DNA of 64,000 nt from Janthinobacterium lividum (GTDB taxonomy: Bacteria; Pseudomonadota; Gammaproteobacteria; Burkholderiales; Burkholderiaceae_D), in NCBI RefSeq assembly GCF_034424625.1, contig NZ_CP139977.1, positions 62,001-126,000 of the forward strand, read 5' to 3'. This document shows positions 53,601-63,590 of this stretch, one piece after another. The first letter of the stretch is position 1, and every line of letters starts with the position of its first letter. The notes below the pieces were generated by a model. That model did no database searches. It was not told the DNA's origin and worked only from the letters and a program-made list of their open reading frames with translations. Position numbers and translations under genes: made by a program.

Positions 53601-54479
53601 ATGTTGAGCACCGCACCATCAAAAACATTCTTCACGGCGAACGGCCTCAGTGACGCCCCCAGCAGTGCGATGCCAGACAGTCAGCCAGCGCGCCCTGAAC
53701 AGGGGTTTACTTCCACTAAAAGCCTTTCCGCGCTGCCAACCGACGCTGATGTCATCCACGCAATTACATCGGGCGCTGGTCTGCGCCTGATGTATCAGCC
53801 ACAATACGACTTGCATAGCATGCGCATGACCGGCGCCGAGGCACAACTATGCTGGCGACATTCAGTCAATGGCGATGTGCCTTTGTCAGTGCTGGCGCCG
53901 ATGGCGCATCGGCTAGGCCTGCATATGCTGCTATTCAACTTTATCGTCACGCAAGCCATTGATGTCCTGTCGCACCTGCGTCGCCTCAACGAGAATGTAT
54001 CGCTACGTGTGCATGTGCCGGCCTGCACAATCTGCGAGCCCGGCATCGCGATATTCCTGTCGAACAGAATGTCGCGGGCGGGTCTGCCGCCACGGATGCT
54101 GACAATCGACGTGCGCGAGGATTTGGTGGCATTCGATGCACCTCGTCTGCTGGCCTGCCTCGGTACGCTGCGAACGAAAGGCATTCCATTGTCGCTGAAT
54201 GTATCCGTTGTCAGTCCGGCAGTCCTGAACGTGCTATCCACAATGCTGTTCGATGAAGTCAGAATCGACGCTGGACTTATACATGCTGAGGAACATGCCA
54301 GCGTCCGTGCCATGGCCTCGCGGTTCAAATTGAAACTGCATACGCAAGGCATCGATAATGACGCCATGATGGCACCATTGCGCCGCATGGGCTGCGGCAC
54401 AGGTCAGGGCCAGGCATTGAGTTGCCCCTTGGAGCGCGAGGACTTTCTTAACGGCAAAATGAGCAAGTTTGCTCTTTAG
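53601..54479 (+). CDS. EAL-like protein lacking all catalytic residues
   Basis: The 292-residue protein aligns end to end with the 35.8-kb EAL protein, but the catalytic signature is lost throughout: EAQLCW for EALLRW, no Asn in RVHVPAC, DVRED in place of the EMTEE glutamate, LNVSVVSPAV for DDFGAGSATL, Arg for Lys in VRIDAGLI, and Gln for Glu in TQGIDND. It should not hydrolyse c-di-GMP. The frame is fully open with a GGGGAAA ribosome site, so it may be kept for a binding role. IS fragments lie just upstream. Confidence 0.85.
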   Translation: MLSTAPSKTFFTANGLSDAPSSAMPDSQPARPEQGFTSTKSLSALPTDADVIHAITSGAGLRLMYQPQYDLHSMRMTGAEAQLCWRHSVNGDVPLSVLAPMAHRLGLHMLLFNFIVTQAIDVLSHLRRLNENVSLRVHVPACTICEPGIAIFLSNRMSRAGLPPRMLTIDVREDLVAFDAPRLLACLGTLRTKGIPLSLNVSVVSPAVLNVLSTMLFDEVRIDAGLIHAEEHASVRAMASRFKLKLHTQGIDNDAMMAPLRRMGCGTGQGQALSCPLEREDFLNGKMSKFAL

Positions 54480-54846
54480 TCCGCTCCCCTGCCTGACTGC
54501 TTCCCCATTTCAGGCCGAGCCAGGATTGCTCCGCAGGACCGCCTCCGTTTCAGGCGACAGTCGCCGACCTTCTACCTGTGCAGCTTACTACCGCATTTTC
54601 TGGCCAGGTAGGACGTTGTTGTTTTTAAAATTTAACACCTCCCTTTAGGATCAGTCCTATTTTTAGGGCATTGCACATCTTATACCTTTGAATTCGTCAT
54701 TGGGAAAATCGCAATATTCCCAATGACGCCAGTCGCTTACTTACCAGATGCCACCGCTGTTATTACGGGGATGCCGTCTGACTAAGCGACTGGTTTTGTT
54801 ATGGATTAAAACAACAATGATTTCTACATAACCAAGGGGCAATGCA
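54480..54846. promoter_or_regulatory. Structured leader upstream of the TonB-dependent receptor gene
   Basis: The region holds three stem-loops (54644-54668; 54695-54728 with 12-bp perfect arms CGTCATTGGGAA/TTCCCAATGACG; 54729-54793 with 11-bp arms CCAGTCGCTTA/TAAGCGACTGG and then TTTTGTT). The last resembles a terminator stem followed by a T-rich tail, 46 bases before the start region. It may terminate the preceding EAL transcript or act as an attenuator for the receptor. Confidence 0.6.
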
Positions 54847-57624
54847 ATGCGACTAAACGAAAAAAAAATCGTCATACTGGTGCGCCTGGCGCTAGCGACA
54901 GCGGCCGGCTTCAGCATGACCGGACAAGCACATGCACAGCAGACAAATCCAGGCAATTCAGCTATTAGCACGGATAAACAAGAGGAGACAGCGGAAACGG
55001 CTTCCGTAAAAAAGGTTTATGTCACCGGCTCGAACGTGCGGCGCATTGAACTCGAATCGGCCTCGCCGGTGCAAATCATCACGCGTGAAGAAATGACACG
55101 CGGCGGTGCCACCTCCCTCAATGAAGTACTGCGCGGCATTTCCGCCAACGTGGGCGGCGTCAATGAAAACAATACCAACGGCTTCACGGCAGGTGCCGCC
55201 GGCCTGAACTTGCGCGGCATAGGCAGTCAGGCTACGCTCATGCTGATCAATGGCCGTCGTCTTGCTGCGTATGCGCAACCAGAATTTCAGACCACCTTCG
55301 TCGACCTGAACTCCATCCCCGTCGGCGCGGTGGAACGTATTGAAATCCTGAAGGACGGCGCCTCGGCAATCTACGGCTCCGAAGCGATGGCCGGTGTGAT
55401 CAACATTATCTTGCGCAGCAGCTTTGAAGGTCTGGAGCTCAGTGGCTCGCTGGGCCAGTCCAGCCGCGGCGATGGCGAAACGCAGCGCGCCAGCATTAGC
55501 GTCGGCAAAGGCAGCCTGGTTAAGGATCACTTCAACGCCTATGCCACGCTGGACGTGCGTTCGCGCAAGGAAGCTTTTTTGCACAAGCGCGACGCTTATA
55601 TGGGCACGGAAGATCTGCGCACATGGGGCTACAAGGATAATCGCACGCTATACACCTACCCTGGCAATATTTTCTGGAATGACAAGGCCACAGGCCGCCT
55701 GGTGTCGCGCACCCTGGACAGCACATGCCCCGCAGACCGCCTAGTTTCGGCCTCGGCTATATTGGACAAGACCGCGATGGGTCAGGCCTGCGTCTTTGAC
55801 AATCTTCAGGACAGCACTATCAATGCGGGCGGCAAGACTGATCGTATCGGGCTTACCAGCAAGATTACCTGGCAGCTCAATGCCAGCACCACGGTATTTG
55901 GCGAACTCATGCTTAACCGCAATACCGCCACGGTGACTGGTCTGCCCCATTGGCTGGCCGGTCAAAATGATCAGATCACCGGAGCCTTGCCCATTAGCCA
56001 CCCGCAGTATCCGAAAGATTTGATTGGTACTGATGGAAAAACCTTGGCTGGCGGAAATGGTACGGTACGCGTGCGCGCCTCGCTGCGCGACTTTCCAGGG
56101 CAAGGCATGAAGAATACGACCGATTTTAGCCGATACCTGGCTGGCATCAAGGGCGATTACAAAAATTGGGACTGGGAAACCGCGCTGCTTGTCACCGGCA
56201 GCAAGGTGCAATCCCACAACAGTAGCGCCATCCTGAAAACACCATTTATTAACGCCTACAACAATGGCAGCTTTATTTTGGGCGGTGGCAAGGCCAACGA
56301 AGCGCTGTATAACAGTATCACTGCCAGCGCCGACGGTGCATTCAAATCCAGCCTGGCGCAAATTGATGCCAAGGTCTCCGGCGAATTGTTTAGCCTGCCC
56401 GCCGGTGCCGTGGGCATGGCCCTGGGTGCCGAGTATCGGCGTGAATCCCTGACGACTTCGCCTGACCCACGCTCTATTGCCGGCGCACTCTACCATCAAG
56501 CGCAATCGCCGCCAGGGATCTCGAACAGCCGCAATATCGCTTCAATATATGGCGAGTTTACCATCCCCCTCATGAAGAACGTGGAGGCGAACCTCGCGGC
56601 GCGGCATGACCGTTATTCGGACTACGGCAGTTCGACAACGCCGAAGCTGGGCTTGAAATGGTCCGTGACTCCCGCCTTCTTATTGCGTGCTACCTATTCG
56701 GAGGGTTTTCGTGCACCAACATTGGTGGAAAACTCCACCGACATACGCAATGCCTACGTGCAGTTCAGGGACCCCGCCCGCTGCAATGCCAGCTATACCT
56801 TGGGCTGCAGCAGCCAAAGCGTATATCAAAGCGGCGCCAACAAGGATCTCAAGCCGGAGACCGCCAAGAACATGACCCTGGGGTTGGCGTGGGAACCCAG
56901 TACTTCCTTCCTGACCACGCTTGATGTATGGCAAATTCAACGCGATAGTGAAATTTCCACCTTGAGTCTGTCGAAGGTTCTCGAGAACCCATCGCGTTAC
57001 GCCAACAACCCTGCCGTCAATATCACGCGCGCGGCGCTCACGCCAGCGGACCAGGTGGCCGGCGCAACTGCGGGCGAAGTGACTTCCATCATGATGCTGC
57101 TGACAAACGTGGCAGTGACAAAAGTGCGCGGTCTGGATTTGAAAATGGTCGGCCGCGTTAATCTCGGCGAGTATGGTACTTTGCATCCGCAGTTGAACCT
57201 CAGCCATACACAGTCTTACCAGTTTGCCCCGACGGCGGAGGAAAAGCTGATTCAGTTTGCCGGTACGCGCGGCCTGCCCACAGTTCAAGGCAATCTCGGC
57301 ATCGCGTGGAGAAAAGCCGCCTACCATTTGTCGGCCGATGTCGAGTATGTCGGCAAGATGTCTTCTTTCGGAGACCGAACCGAACCGTGTGCACTGGCGA
57401 CAGAAGGCTATCCCGCTCTATGCAAGGGTATTTCTTCCTTTACCGTGTTCAACCTGGGCGGCGGCTATTCCGGCTTCAAGAACACCAAGCTGAGCTTTGC
57501 AATTCGGAACGCATTTGACCGCAAACCACCATTCCATCCGAATTTTGGCAATAACTTCCTTGCCGGCCTGCATAGCTCGATGGGGCGCTACTTCCAGTTG
57601 ACTGCCGACTACAGCTTCAAATAA
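54847..57624 (+). CDS. TonB-dependent outer-membrane receptor
   Basis: The 925-residue protein has a signal peptide (cleavage near AHA, residue 28), a plug domain (VYVTGSNVRRIELESASPVQIITREEM ... GLNLRGIGSQATLMLINGRRLAAY ... SIPVGAVERIEILKDGASAIYGSEAMAGVINIIL) and a 22-strand barrel ending with an aromatic residue (YSFK). No TonB-regulation N-terminal extension is seen. The ligand is unknown; the next gene is an S9 peptidase 107 bases downstream, so imported peptides are plausible. A GGGG site precedes the ATG. Confidence 0.93.
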   Translation: MRLNEKKIVILVRLALATAAGFSMTGQAHAQQTNPGNSAISTDKQEETAETASVKKVYVTGSNVRRIELESASPVQIITREEMTRGGATSLNEVLRGISANVGGVNENNTNGFTAGAAGLNLRGIGSQATLMLINGRRLAAYAQPEFQTTFVDLNSIPVGAVERIEILKDGASAIYGSEAMAGVINIILRSSFEGLELSGSLGQSSRGDGETQRASISVGKGSLVKDHFNAYATLDVRSRKEAFLHKRDAYMGTEDLRTWGYKDNRTLYTYPGNIFWNDKATGRLVSRTLDSTCPADRLVSASAILDKTAMGQACVFDNLQDSTINAGGKTDRIGLTSKITWQLNASTTVFGELMLNRNTATVTGLPHWLAGQNDQITGALPISHPQYPKDLIGTDGKTLAGGNGTVRVRASLRDFPGQGMKNTTDFSRYLAGIKGDYKNWDWETALLVTGSKVQSHNSSAILKTPFINAYNNGSFILGGGKANEALYNSITASADGAFKSSLAQIDAKVSGELFSLPAGAVGMALGAEYRRESLTTSPDPRSIAGALYHQAQSPPGISNSRNIASIYGEFTIPLMKNVEANLAARHDRYSDYGSSTTPKLGLKWSVTPAFLLRATYSEGFRAPTLVENSTDIRNAYVQFRDPARCNASYTLGCSSQSVYQSGANKDLKPETAKNMTLGLAWEPSTSFLTTLDVWQIQRDSEISTLSLSKVLENPSRYANNPAVNITRAALTPADQVAGATAGEVTSIMMLLTNVAVTKVRGLDLKMVGRVNLGEYGTLHPQLNLSHTQSYQFAPTAEEKLIQFAGTRGLPTVQGNLGIAWRKAAYHLSADVEYVGKMSSFGDRTEPCALATEGYPALCKGISSFTVFNLGGGYSGFKNTKLSFAIRNAFDRKPPFHPNFGNNFLAGLHSSMGRYFQLTADYSFK

Positions 57625-57730
57625 CGCTGCTCAGGCAGGACCGCCGGAACGTTCAGCGCGGCTTGCACCCTATTGGGGGTTTGGCTGGTACGCCGGCCAG
57701 ACCCTTGTCCCTTCATGATGGAGATGCCAA

Positions 57731-59722
57731 TTGAAAACCTGTTTTGTTCCCACACTACTTACCCTGCTACTCGCCAGCGGCGGTCTGTATGCCACTGCCG
57801 CCCGAGCTGACGCATCGATTCCCATCGCAGATTTCTTCAAGCGTTCTGAATTCAACGGACGCCCCGTGTTGTCGCCGGATGGCCAGAATCTTGCCGTGCT
57901 CACGCCGCGCAACGGTCGCTTTGTGCTGGCTATCATCAACCTCGCGACACGCGCTTCCACGGTGGTCGCTTCCGACCCTGACTGGGATGTTGCAGGCCCG
58001 CAATGGGTGAATAATCAGCGCCTCGTATTTAGCATCAGCAAAGGCAGTGATGAGGTCATGGAAAACCAGACGGGCGGCGGCTTGTTTGCCGTCAATCGCG
58101 ACGGCAGCGCTTTCCGTATCCTGGTGGCCAGCATCAAGGATGCCATCAGCACGGGCATCCCTTACAAGCCTGTGCAAGTGCTAAAGCGGGTTGGCGATGA
58201 CAGCAATGATTTAATTATCGCGAATAATGAACGCGGCCGCGGTGCCAAACTGGGCGCCAGTGACGTGTTTCGCGTTGATACCACCACCGGACGCAGAACG
58301 CTGCTGACGTTTAACAATCCGGGCGCTGTCAGCGGCTGGCTGCTCGATCACGCAAATGTGATCCGCGTAGCATCGGCCAACACCGTCGAAGAAGGTAGCA
58401 AGCGCATCAAACAGACCGTGTACTATCGCGACGAAGAAAAAGCGCCCTGGACGCCGATTTACCAGGCTTACGCTGACGAGGGTAAAGTAATGAATCCGCT
58501 GGGCTTTGATTTTGATAACAAAACCCTGTTTGTCGCTGGCCGCTTCAACGGCCGTGACAAGGCCGGCATCCATATCTGGAATCTTGCCAACAATAGCCCC
58601 GGCGAATTGATTGCCGAAGATGCGCATGCCGATATTGACGACGGCTTGCTGTTTGACGAGGCACGCAAGAAAATCATCGGGGTATCGGTAGATGGCATGA
58701 AGCCGACAATGCATTACTTTGATGCGGAATATGCCCGCCTGCAAGCATCGCTGAACGCCAGCCTGCCCAACGAGGAAGTGCGCTTTCAGTGGCGCGGCGA
58801 ACATGCGGTGGTCAGCACCATCGGAGTCAATAATGCCGGCAAGATCTATCTGTATGATACGCGCAAAAAAACGCTGGAGTCGTTGTACAGCGTGAAGCCG
58901 ATTCTGGATGGCAAGCAGCTTTCGGAGCAAAAAGTGACCTCCTACCAGGCGCGCGATGGATTAACCATACCGGCCTATCTGACCTTGCCGCCAGATCGCG
59001 CACCCAAAGCCTTGCCGCTGGTGGCCTACATTCATGGCGGACCACACGCGCGCGACGACTTTGGCTACGACCCCACGACCCAGATGTTGGCCTCGCGCGG
59101 CTACGCCGTGTTCCAGCCGCAGTTTCGCATGTCGACGGGTTTTGGCTGGAAGCATCACGTCGCGGGCTGGAAACAATGGGGGTTGGCCATGCAAGACGAT
59201 ATCACGGACGGTATCGAGGATCTGGTGAAGCAAGGCATCGTTGACCGCAACCGCGTGTGCATCATCGGCGCCAGTTACGGCGGTTACGCCACCATGTATG
59301 GACTGGTGAAAACTCCGGAATTATACAAATGCGGTATCAACTGGGTAGGCGTTACGGATGTCAAGATGTTGTTTACCGTCAACTGGTCCGATATGTCCGG
59401 ACCCTATATGGACGATCTTGGCGCCAAAATGCACGGCGATCCGAAGACCGACGAGGCGTATTTTCAACGGGTCTCGGCCATCGGCAATGCCGCTAAAATC
59501 AAGGCACCCGTCCTGATGGCTTACGGTAGCGAGGACCTACGCGTGCCCCTGATCCACGGCGAAAGAATGCGGGATCAGTTGCGCAGGCAGGGTAATATCG
59601 TTGAGTGGATGGTGATGACGGGTGAAGGTCACGGCTGGTCCAAGGAAAGCAACAACATACTGTGGGGCGAGACGATGTACCGCTTTATTGATCGCTATAT
59701 CGGTCCTGCCGCGTTACCTTGA
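57731..59722 (+). CDS. S9-family serine peptidase (prolyl oligopeptidase type), exported
   Basis: The 663-residue protein has a signal peptide (about 1-27), a seven-bladed propeller and an alpha/beta hydrolase domain. The catalytic triad is visible: Ser515 in GASYGG, Asp602 in GSEDLRVP and His634 in GEGHGW. It should cut short peptides in the periplasm. The start is TTG at 57731 after GGAG; the ATG at 57724 is in another frame. It forms a unit with the TonB-dependent receptor and is followed by a terminator. Confidence 0.92.
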   Translation: MKTCFVPTLLTLLLASGGLYATAARADASIPIADFFKRSEFNGRPVLSPDGQNLAVLTPRNGRFVLAIINLATRASTVVASDPDWDVAGPQWVNNQRLVFSISKGSDEVMENQTGGGLFAVNRDGSAFRILVASIKDAISTGIPYKPVQVLKRVGDDSNDLIIANNERGRGAKLGASDVFRVDTTTGRRTLLTFNNPGAVSGWLLDHANVIRVASANTVEEGSKRIKQTVYYRDEEKAPWTPIYQAYADEGKVMNPLGFDFDNKTLFVAGRFNGRDKAGIHIWNLANNSPGELIAEDAHADIDDGLLFDEARKKIIGVSVDGMKPTMHYFDAEYARLQASLNASLPNEEVRFQWRGEHAVVSTIGVNNAGKIYLYDTRKKTLESLYSVKPILDGKQLSEQKVTSYQARDGLTIPAYLTLPPDRAPKALPLVAYIHGGPHARDDFGYDPTTQMLASRGYAVFQPQFRMSTGFGWKHHVAGWKQWGLAMQDDITDGIEDLVKQGIVDRNRVCIIGASYGGYATMYGLVKTPELYKCGINWVGVTDVKMLFTVNWSDMSGPYMDDLGAKMHGDPKTDEAYFQRVSAIGNAAKIKAPVLMAYGSEDLRVPLIHGERMRDQLRRQGNIVEWMVMTGEGHGWSKESNNILWGETMYRFIDRYIGPAALP

Positions 59723-59746
59723 TCCACTTTATTGTCACTTATCAAC

Positions 59747-59776
59747 ATGGCCCGCACCAGGAGCGGGCCATTCTTC
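59747..59776 (+). terminator. Terminator after the receptor-peptidase unit
   Basis: ATGGCCCGC (59747-59755) pairs perfectly with GCGGGCCAT (59763-59771) across a seven-base loop and TCTT follows. It lies 25 bases downstream of the S9 peptidase stop codon. Confidence 0.7.
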
Positions 59777-60105
59777 AAGCCGACTATGGCTCATCAGGGG
59801 GGGGCATGTACGCGTTGCGGGCCTCGCCGTAACCGCCTTGTTTTACCCATTAACATAGTAGTGTCAGAAGTACATCCCCGTGCCCCCCGGCTGCGTTAAG
59901 CCTTCCGTTTTAAGATCAGTCTGATTGTTCCCGATGGCTCTGAAATATATATTCTAGTCAAGAAAATATGTTGCGCTATCAAGCGCCTTCATTGCACGGA
60001 TACGAGAACTTAGCGCGCCCATTTGCGTCCGCAATGCCCTCCAACGTACATGCCCAATAACCATACGCCCACTGCCAACGCGCATCGCTGGGCGAACAGC
60101 CAGGA
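59777..60105. other. Intergenic region upstream of the second type I secretion operon
   Basis: About 330 bases with no gene. It contains a G8 run near 59799 and an AT-rich stretch (59930-59970), a likely promoter for the TolC-ABC-HlyD genes. Confidence 0.5.
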
Positions 60106-61452
60106 TTGAACTTCACCGTGAATGTAACGTTATCACCACGACAGGCCGCGACGTGCCATGTTCGCCAACATTTCCGCTTCCGTACCGCCGCGACACTGCT
60201 CATCATGCTGGTGGCGCTGCCCACCTTTGCCACAACGAACGATACGCAGGAAAACAATCTTGAGGCATTGGTCGCGATGGCATTGCAGCAGCATCCAGCC
60301 ATTCTTGCCGAGCGGGCGATGGGCAACGCAGCCCAGGAAGATCTGCACGCTGCCCAGTTGCAACGTTACCCCTCCTTGTCCATGCAATCGGACACTTCCG
60401 GCACGTCCCCTAGCGTCATCAGCGCAAGATATACCGTATGGGATGGCGGGCGCACCGAGGCGGGCATCCGCGCCGCGCGCAGCAATACCCTGGTGCGCGG
60501 TGCGCAGATGCAGGAAATTGAGCAGCAGCTGGCCTTGCGCGTCATCGACGCCTGGCAAGGGCTGCAACAGGCGCATGGACGGATGCAGGTCATTGCCGCC
60601 ACGCAGCAAAAATACAGCCAGTTCTTTGCATTGATGCAGCGCCGCGTCAAGGCATTGGTATCGCCAGCGATCGAACTCGAACTGGTCGCCGCCCGCAACT
60701 CCCAGATCACTGTGGAAATGGTGCAGGCGGAGGGCGCGGCGCGTGCCGCCCAAAACCGACTCAACGTGCTGCTTGGTCAGGCATACGCGGCCGACTATTT
60801 GTTGGGTCCGCTCAATCAGCAAGAGCAAGTGGCGCGCATCGAAACGGATCTGGCGCGCACAGGTTCGCCGTTGGCGGCCGAGGCGGTGGATCATTTGCCA
60901 TCCGTTATCAAGGCGCGCTTTCAGGCACAGGTGGCCAAAGAACAGGCCAATGCCGAGCGGGCTGGCCGCCTCCCTGAAGCCTATGTGGTCCTGCAAAAGC
61001 AAATCGGCAACGCCAACACGCTTAATCCGCAGACCAAAAGCGTGTTTTTTGGCTTGCAATATGCGCCCGGCGCCGGCTTTTCTTCGTCCGCCAGGAGCCG
61101 TAGTGCAGATTCCCGCGCTGAGAGCGCCGCCCAAGGCGTCGACCAGGCTGAGAGAGACGCCCGCGACACCATGCAACAGGAAATAGTAGAACTGGGCAAC
61201 AGCCGCGGCCGGATTATCGCGCTGGAACAATCGTTTACCTCGACCCAGCTGATCATGGAATCGTATCAGCGCCAGTTCGTCGCCAGCCGTCGCAGTTGGC
61301 AAGAGGTGCTCAACGCGGCGCGCGAAAACCACGATGTCGGTATCAATCTGGCCGATACGCGTGCCAGCGTGGTCGGCAGCGCCTATCGCTTGCGTGTGCG
61401 CATGAATGATCCATTTTGGCAATCCTCACTGAAAAAGAAAGCTTCACAATGA
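60106..61452 (+). CDS. TolC-family outer-membrane protein of type I secretion system 2
   Basis: The 448-residue protein has a signal-like N-terminus (about 25-46) and TolC helices (NLEALVAMALQQHPAILAERAMGNAAQEDLHAAQ ... VIDAWQGLQQAHGRMQVIAATQQKYSQFFALMQRR ... SFTSTQLIMESYQRQFVASRRSWQEVLNAARENHDVGINLADTRASV), as in LapE/AggC partners. The only in-frame codon early enough is TTG at 60106, or GTG at 60118. Its stop codon overlaps the ABC gene start (ATGA). Confidence 0.9.
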   Translation: MNFTVNVTLSPRQAATCHVRQHFRFRTAATLLIMLVALPTFATTNDTQENNLEALVAMALQQHPAILAERAMGNAAQEDLHAAQLQRYPSLSMQSDTSGTSPSVISARYTVWDGGRTEAGIRAARSNTLVRGAQMQEIEQQLALRVIDAWQGLQQAHGRMQVIAATQQKYSQFFALMQRRVKALVSPAIELELVAARNSQITVEMVQAEGAARAAQNRLNVLLGQAYAADYLLGPLNQQEQVARIETDLARTGSPLAAEAVDHLPSVIKARFQAQVAKEQANAERAGRLPEAYVVLQKQIGNANTLNPQTKSVFFGLQYAPGAGFSSSARSRSADSRAESAAQGVDQAERDARDTMQQEIVELGNSRGRIIALEQSFTSTQLIMESYQRQFVASRRSWQEVLNAARENHDVGINLADTRASVVGSAYRLRVRMNDPFWQSSLKKKASQ

Positions 61453-63587
61453 ATGCAAGGTCGACATTAGAGGCTGCATTGCAGAACCTCGCACAGCAAC
61501 AAGGGGCAAGCATGGATGCTCTTCAGCTGAAAGCTTGCCTTGCAAGCAGCAAGGGCGACAGCATAGCCGGGCTGCGCGCTACCTGCAGCGCCCTGGGCAT
61601 ACCCGCCCCGATACCGATGAATCTGCCTGATCGCGCAAGGCTGCCGCTGCTTGCCCTGCATGAGCAGCATGGCTGGGGCGTGATCATCGATATGGATACG
61701 CGGGGAGCTTGGCAAGTTACCTTCGCCGCCGGCACCTTGGCTATCGGCAGCGACGAGCTGCGCAAGCGCGTGATGGCCGTCAACACGCATGCCCTCCCGG
61801 CAACGGGCACCGGCTTTCACTTCACATTGCAACAGGCCTTGCGGCAATACCGTGGCGTGCTGGTCGAGGCGGCGCTGGCGACGGTCTTCATCGGCATGCT
61901 CACGCTGTGTATCTCGCTGTTTTCCATGCAGGTGTACGATCGCGTGATCCCGACGCGCAGCAACGCAACCTTGATTATCCTGGGTGGTGGCGTCACGCTT
62001 GCCATCTTTTTGGAATTGCTGATGAAACTGGCGCGTTCACGCATCATGGACAGCGTCGCCATCGGCATGGACAGCCGTCTGTCACGCGATATCTTTCAAC
62101 GCCTGCTGAGCGTGCGTATCGATCAGATGCCCGGCTCGGTCGGCAGTCTGGCCGGTCAAATCCGTGGTTACGAAAATGTGCGTTCCTTCTACACCGCCAG
62201 CACCTTGTTTACCTTGGTGGATTTCCCGCTGGCCCTGCTCTTCACGCTGATCATCGGCATGCTGGGCAGCCCGCTGGCGGCACTGGTGCCACTGTTGTAT
62301 GGCGTCATCGCCGTGCTGAGCGGCATAGTGGCGCGGCGGCGCATCGACAAACTGGCAATGGAGGGCGCTCAAAGCGCCAATCTGAAGACGGGCCTGCTGG
62401 TGGAAACCGTGGAAGGCGCGGAAACCATCAAGGCTGGCGCCGGCAGCTGGAAGATGCTGTCGCGCTGGATCAACGTCACCGCCGACAGCATCCGCAACGA
62501 CGTGCGCATGCGCCATGTCACCGAAAATCTCGCCTACATAGCCGCGACGCTGCAACAATTAAGCTATGCCAGCCTGGTTGCCCTTGGCGCCTGGCTAGTG
62601 ATGCGCGGCGAGATGACCATGGGTTCCGTGATTGCCATGTCGATCTTGAGCGGACGCATCATGGCACCTGTGCTGGCCCTGCCGGGCCTGATTGTGCAAC
62701 ATTCCCATGCCAAGGCGGCTGAGAAATCGCTGGAACGGCTGTACGACCTGAAAGCCGACAACGATGGCATAGAGCGGCCCCTGCTTCCGCCGTACTTGCG
62801 CGGCCATTTCGTGCTCGATGAGGTGCGCTTTAACTATCCTGGCAGCCCACATGGCCTGCAGATTGGCAAACTTAACATTATGCCGGGCGAACGCATCGGC
62901 ATCATGGGCCAGATTGGCGCTGGCAAATCCACTTTGCTGCGCATGTTGGCCGGCTTATACACGCCCCAGGCAGGCAGTGTTTTGCTCGATGGTTTGAATC
63001 TGGCCCACATCAACCGCCAGGTTGTCACCGAGCATATCGGCTATCTGCAACAGGAGCACCGCCTGTTCATGGGCACCTTGCGCGACAACCTGCTGATCGG
63101 CCTGGCCGACCCGGGCGACGCCGCGATCCATGCGGCCATGCAGCGCAGCGGCCTGTCTAACGTGGTAGCACGCCATCCCAAGGGGCTGGACTTGCCCATC
63201 ATGGAAGGCGGCAAGGGCCTGTCGGGCGGGCAGCGCCAACTGCTGGCATTTACCCGCCTGCTGCTGGCGGCGCCCGGCATCCTGCTGCTGGACGAACCAA
63301 CCGCCTCGATGGACGCGGAGCAGGAACAGCGCTGCCTGCAGGTGCTGGGGGAAGAAATGCAGCCTGGAAAAACCCTCATCATCGTTACCCACAAGGCCTC
63401 GCTGCTGGCGCTGGTGGACCGTCTCATCATCATCACCGGCAACCAGATCGTGCTCGATGGCCCGCGCGACGCGGTACTGCAGCACCTGCGTACGCCGCCG
63501 GGCAGCCCGGCCGCGCAGCGCGTTCAGGTGCTTGCCAGCGACCAGCCGACCAATGCAGCCCACTCCACGTCCCTCGAGAAAGATTGA
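61449..63587 (+). CDS. LapB/HlyB-type ABC exporter with degenerate C39-like domain
   Basis: The 712-residue protein starts with a C39-like domain (residues about 1-125) without the catalytic Cys (Gln or Ala in place), which means it recruits rather than cleaves its substrate. Six membrane helices follow (about 145-420) and a nucleotide-binding domain with Walker A GQIGAGKST, LSGGQRQ and ILLLDEPTASMD. This is the layout of exporters of RTX adhesins and bacteriocin-like proteins. The substrate is not in the window. The ATG at 61449 is in an ATGA overlap with tolC. Confidence 0.93.
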   Translation: MNARSTLEAALQNLAQQQGASMDALQLKACLASSKGDSIAGLRATCSALGIPAPIPMNLPDRARLPLLALHEQHGWGVIIDMDTRGAWQVTFAAGTLAIGSDELRKRVMAVNTHALPATGTGFHFTLQQALRQYRGVLVEAALATVFIGMLTLCISLFSMQVYDRVIPTRSNATLIILGGGVTLAIFLELLMKLARSRIMDSVAIGMDSRLSRDIFQRLLSVRIDQMPGSVGSLAGQIRGYENVRSFYTASTLFTLVDFPLALLFTLIIGMLGSPLAALVPLLYGVIAVLSGIVARRRIDKLAMEGAQSANLKTGLLVETVEGAETIKAGAGSWKMLSRWINVTADSIRNDVRMRHVTENLAYIAATLQQLSYASLVALGAWLVMRGEMTMGSVIAMSILSGRIMAPVLALPGLIVQHSHAKAAEKSLERLYDLKADNDGIERPLLPPYLRGHFVLDEVRFNYPGSPHGLQIGKLNIMPGERIGIMGQIGAGKSTLLRMLAGLYTPQAGSVLLDGLNLAHINRQVVTEHIGYLQQEHRLFMGTLRDNLLIGLADPGDAAIHAAMQRSGLSNVVARHPKGLDLPIMEGGKGLSGGQRQLLAFTRLLLAAPGILLLDEPTASMDAEQEQRCLQVLGEEMQPGKTLIIVTHKASLLALVDRLIIITGNQIVLDGPRDAVLQHLRTPPGSPAAQRVQVLASDQPTNAAHSTSLEKD

Positions 63588-63590
63588 TTT

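Noticed and set aside
55741..56505. 254-codon minus-strand frame
   Set aside because: It is antisense to the TonB-dependent receptor barrel.
58211..58930. 239-codon minus-strand frame
   Set aside because: It is antisense to the S9 peptidase gene, which has an intact catalytic triad and signal peptide.
60133..61422. 429-codon open frame on the minus strand
   Set aside because: It is the exact shadow of the TolC-family gene on the plus strand; it has no ribosome site or domain and the TolC frame fits the operon.
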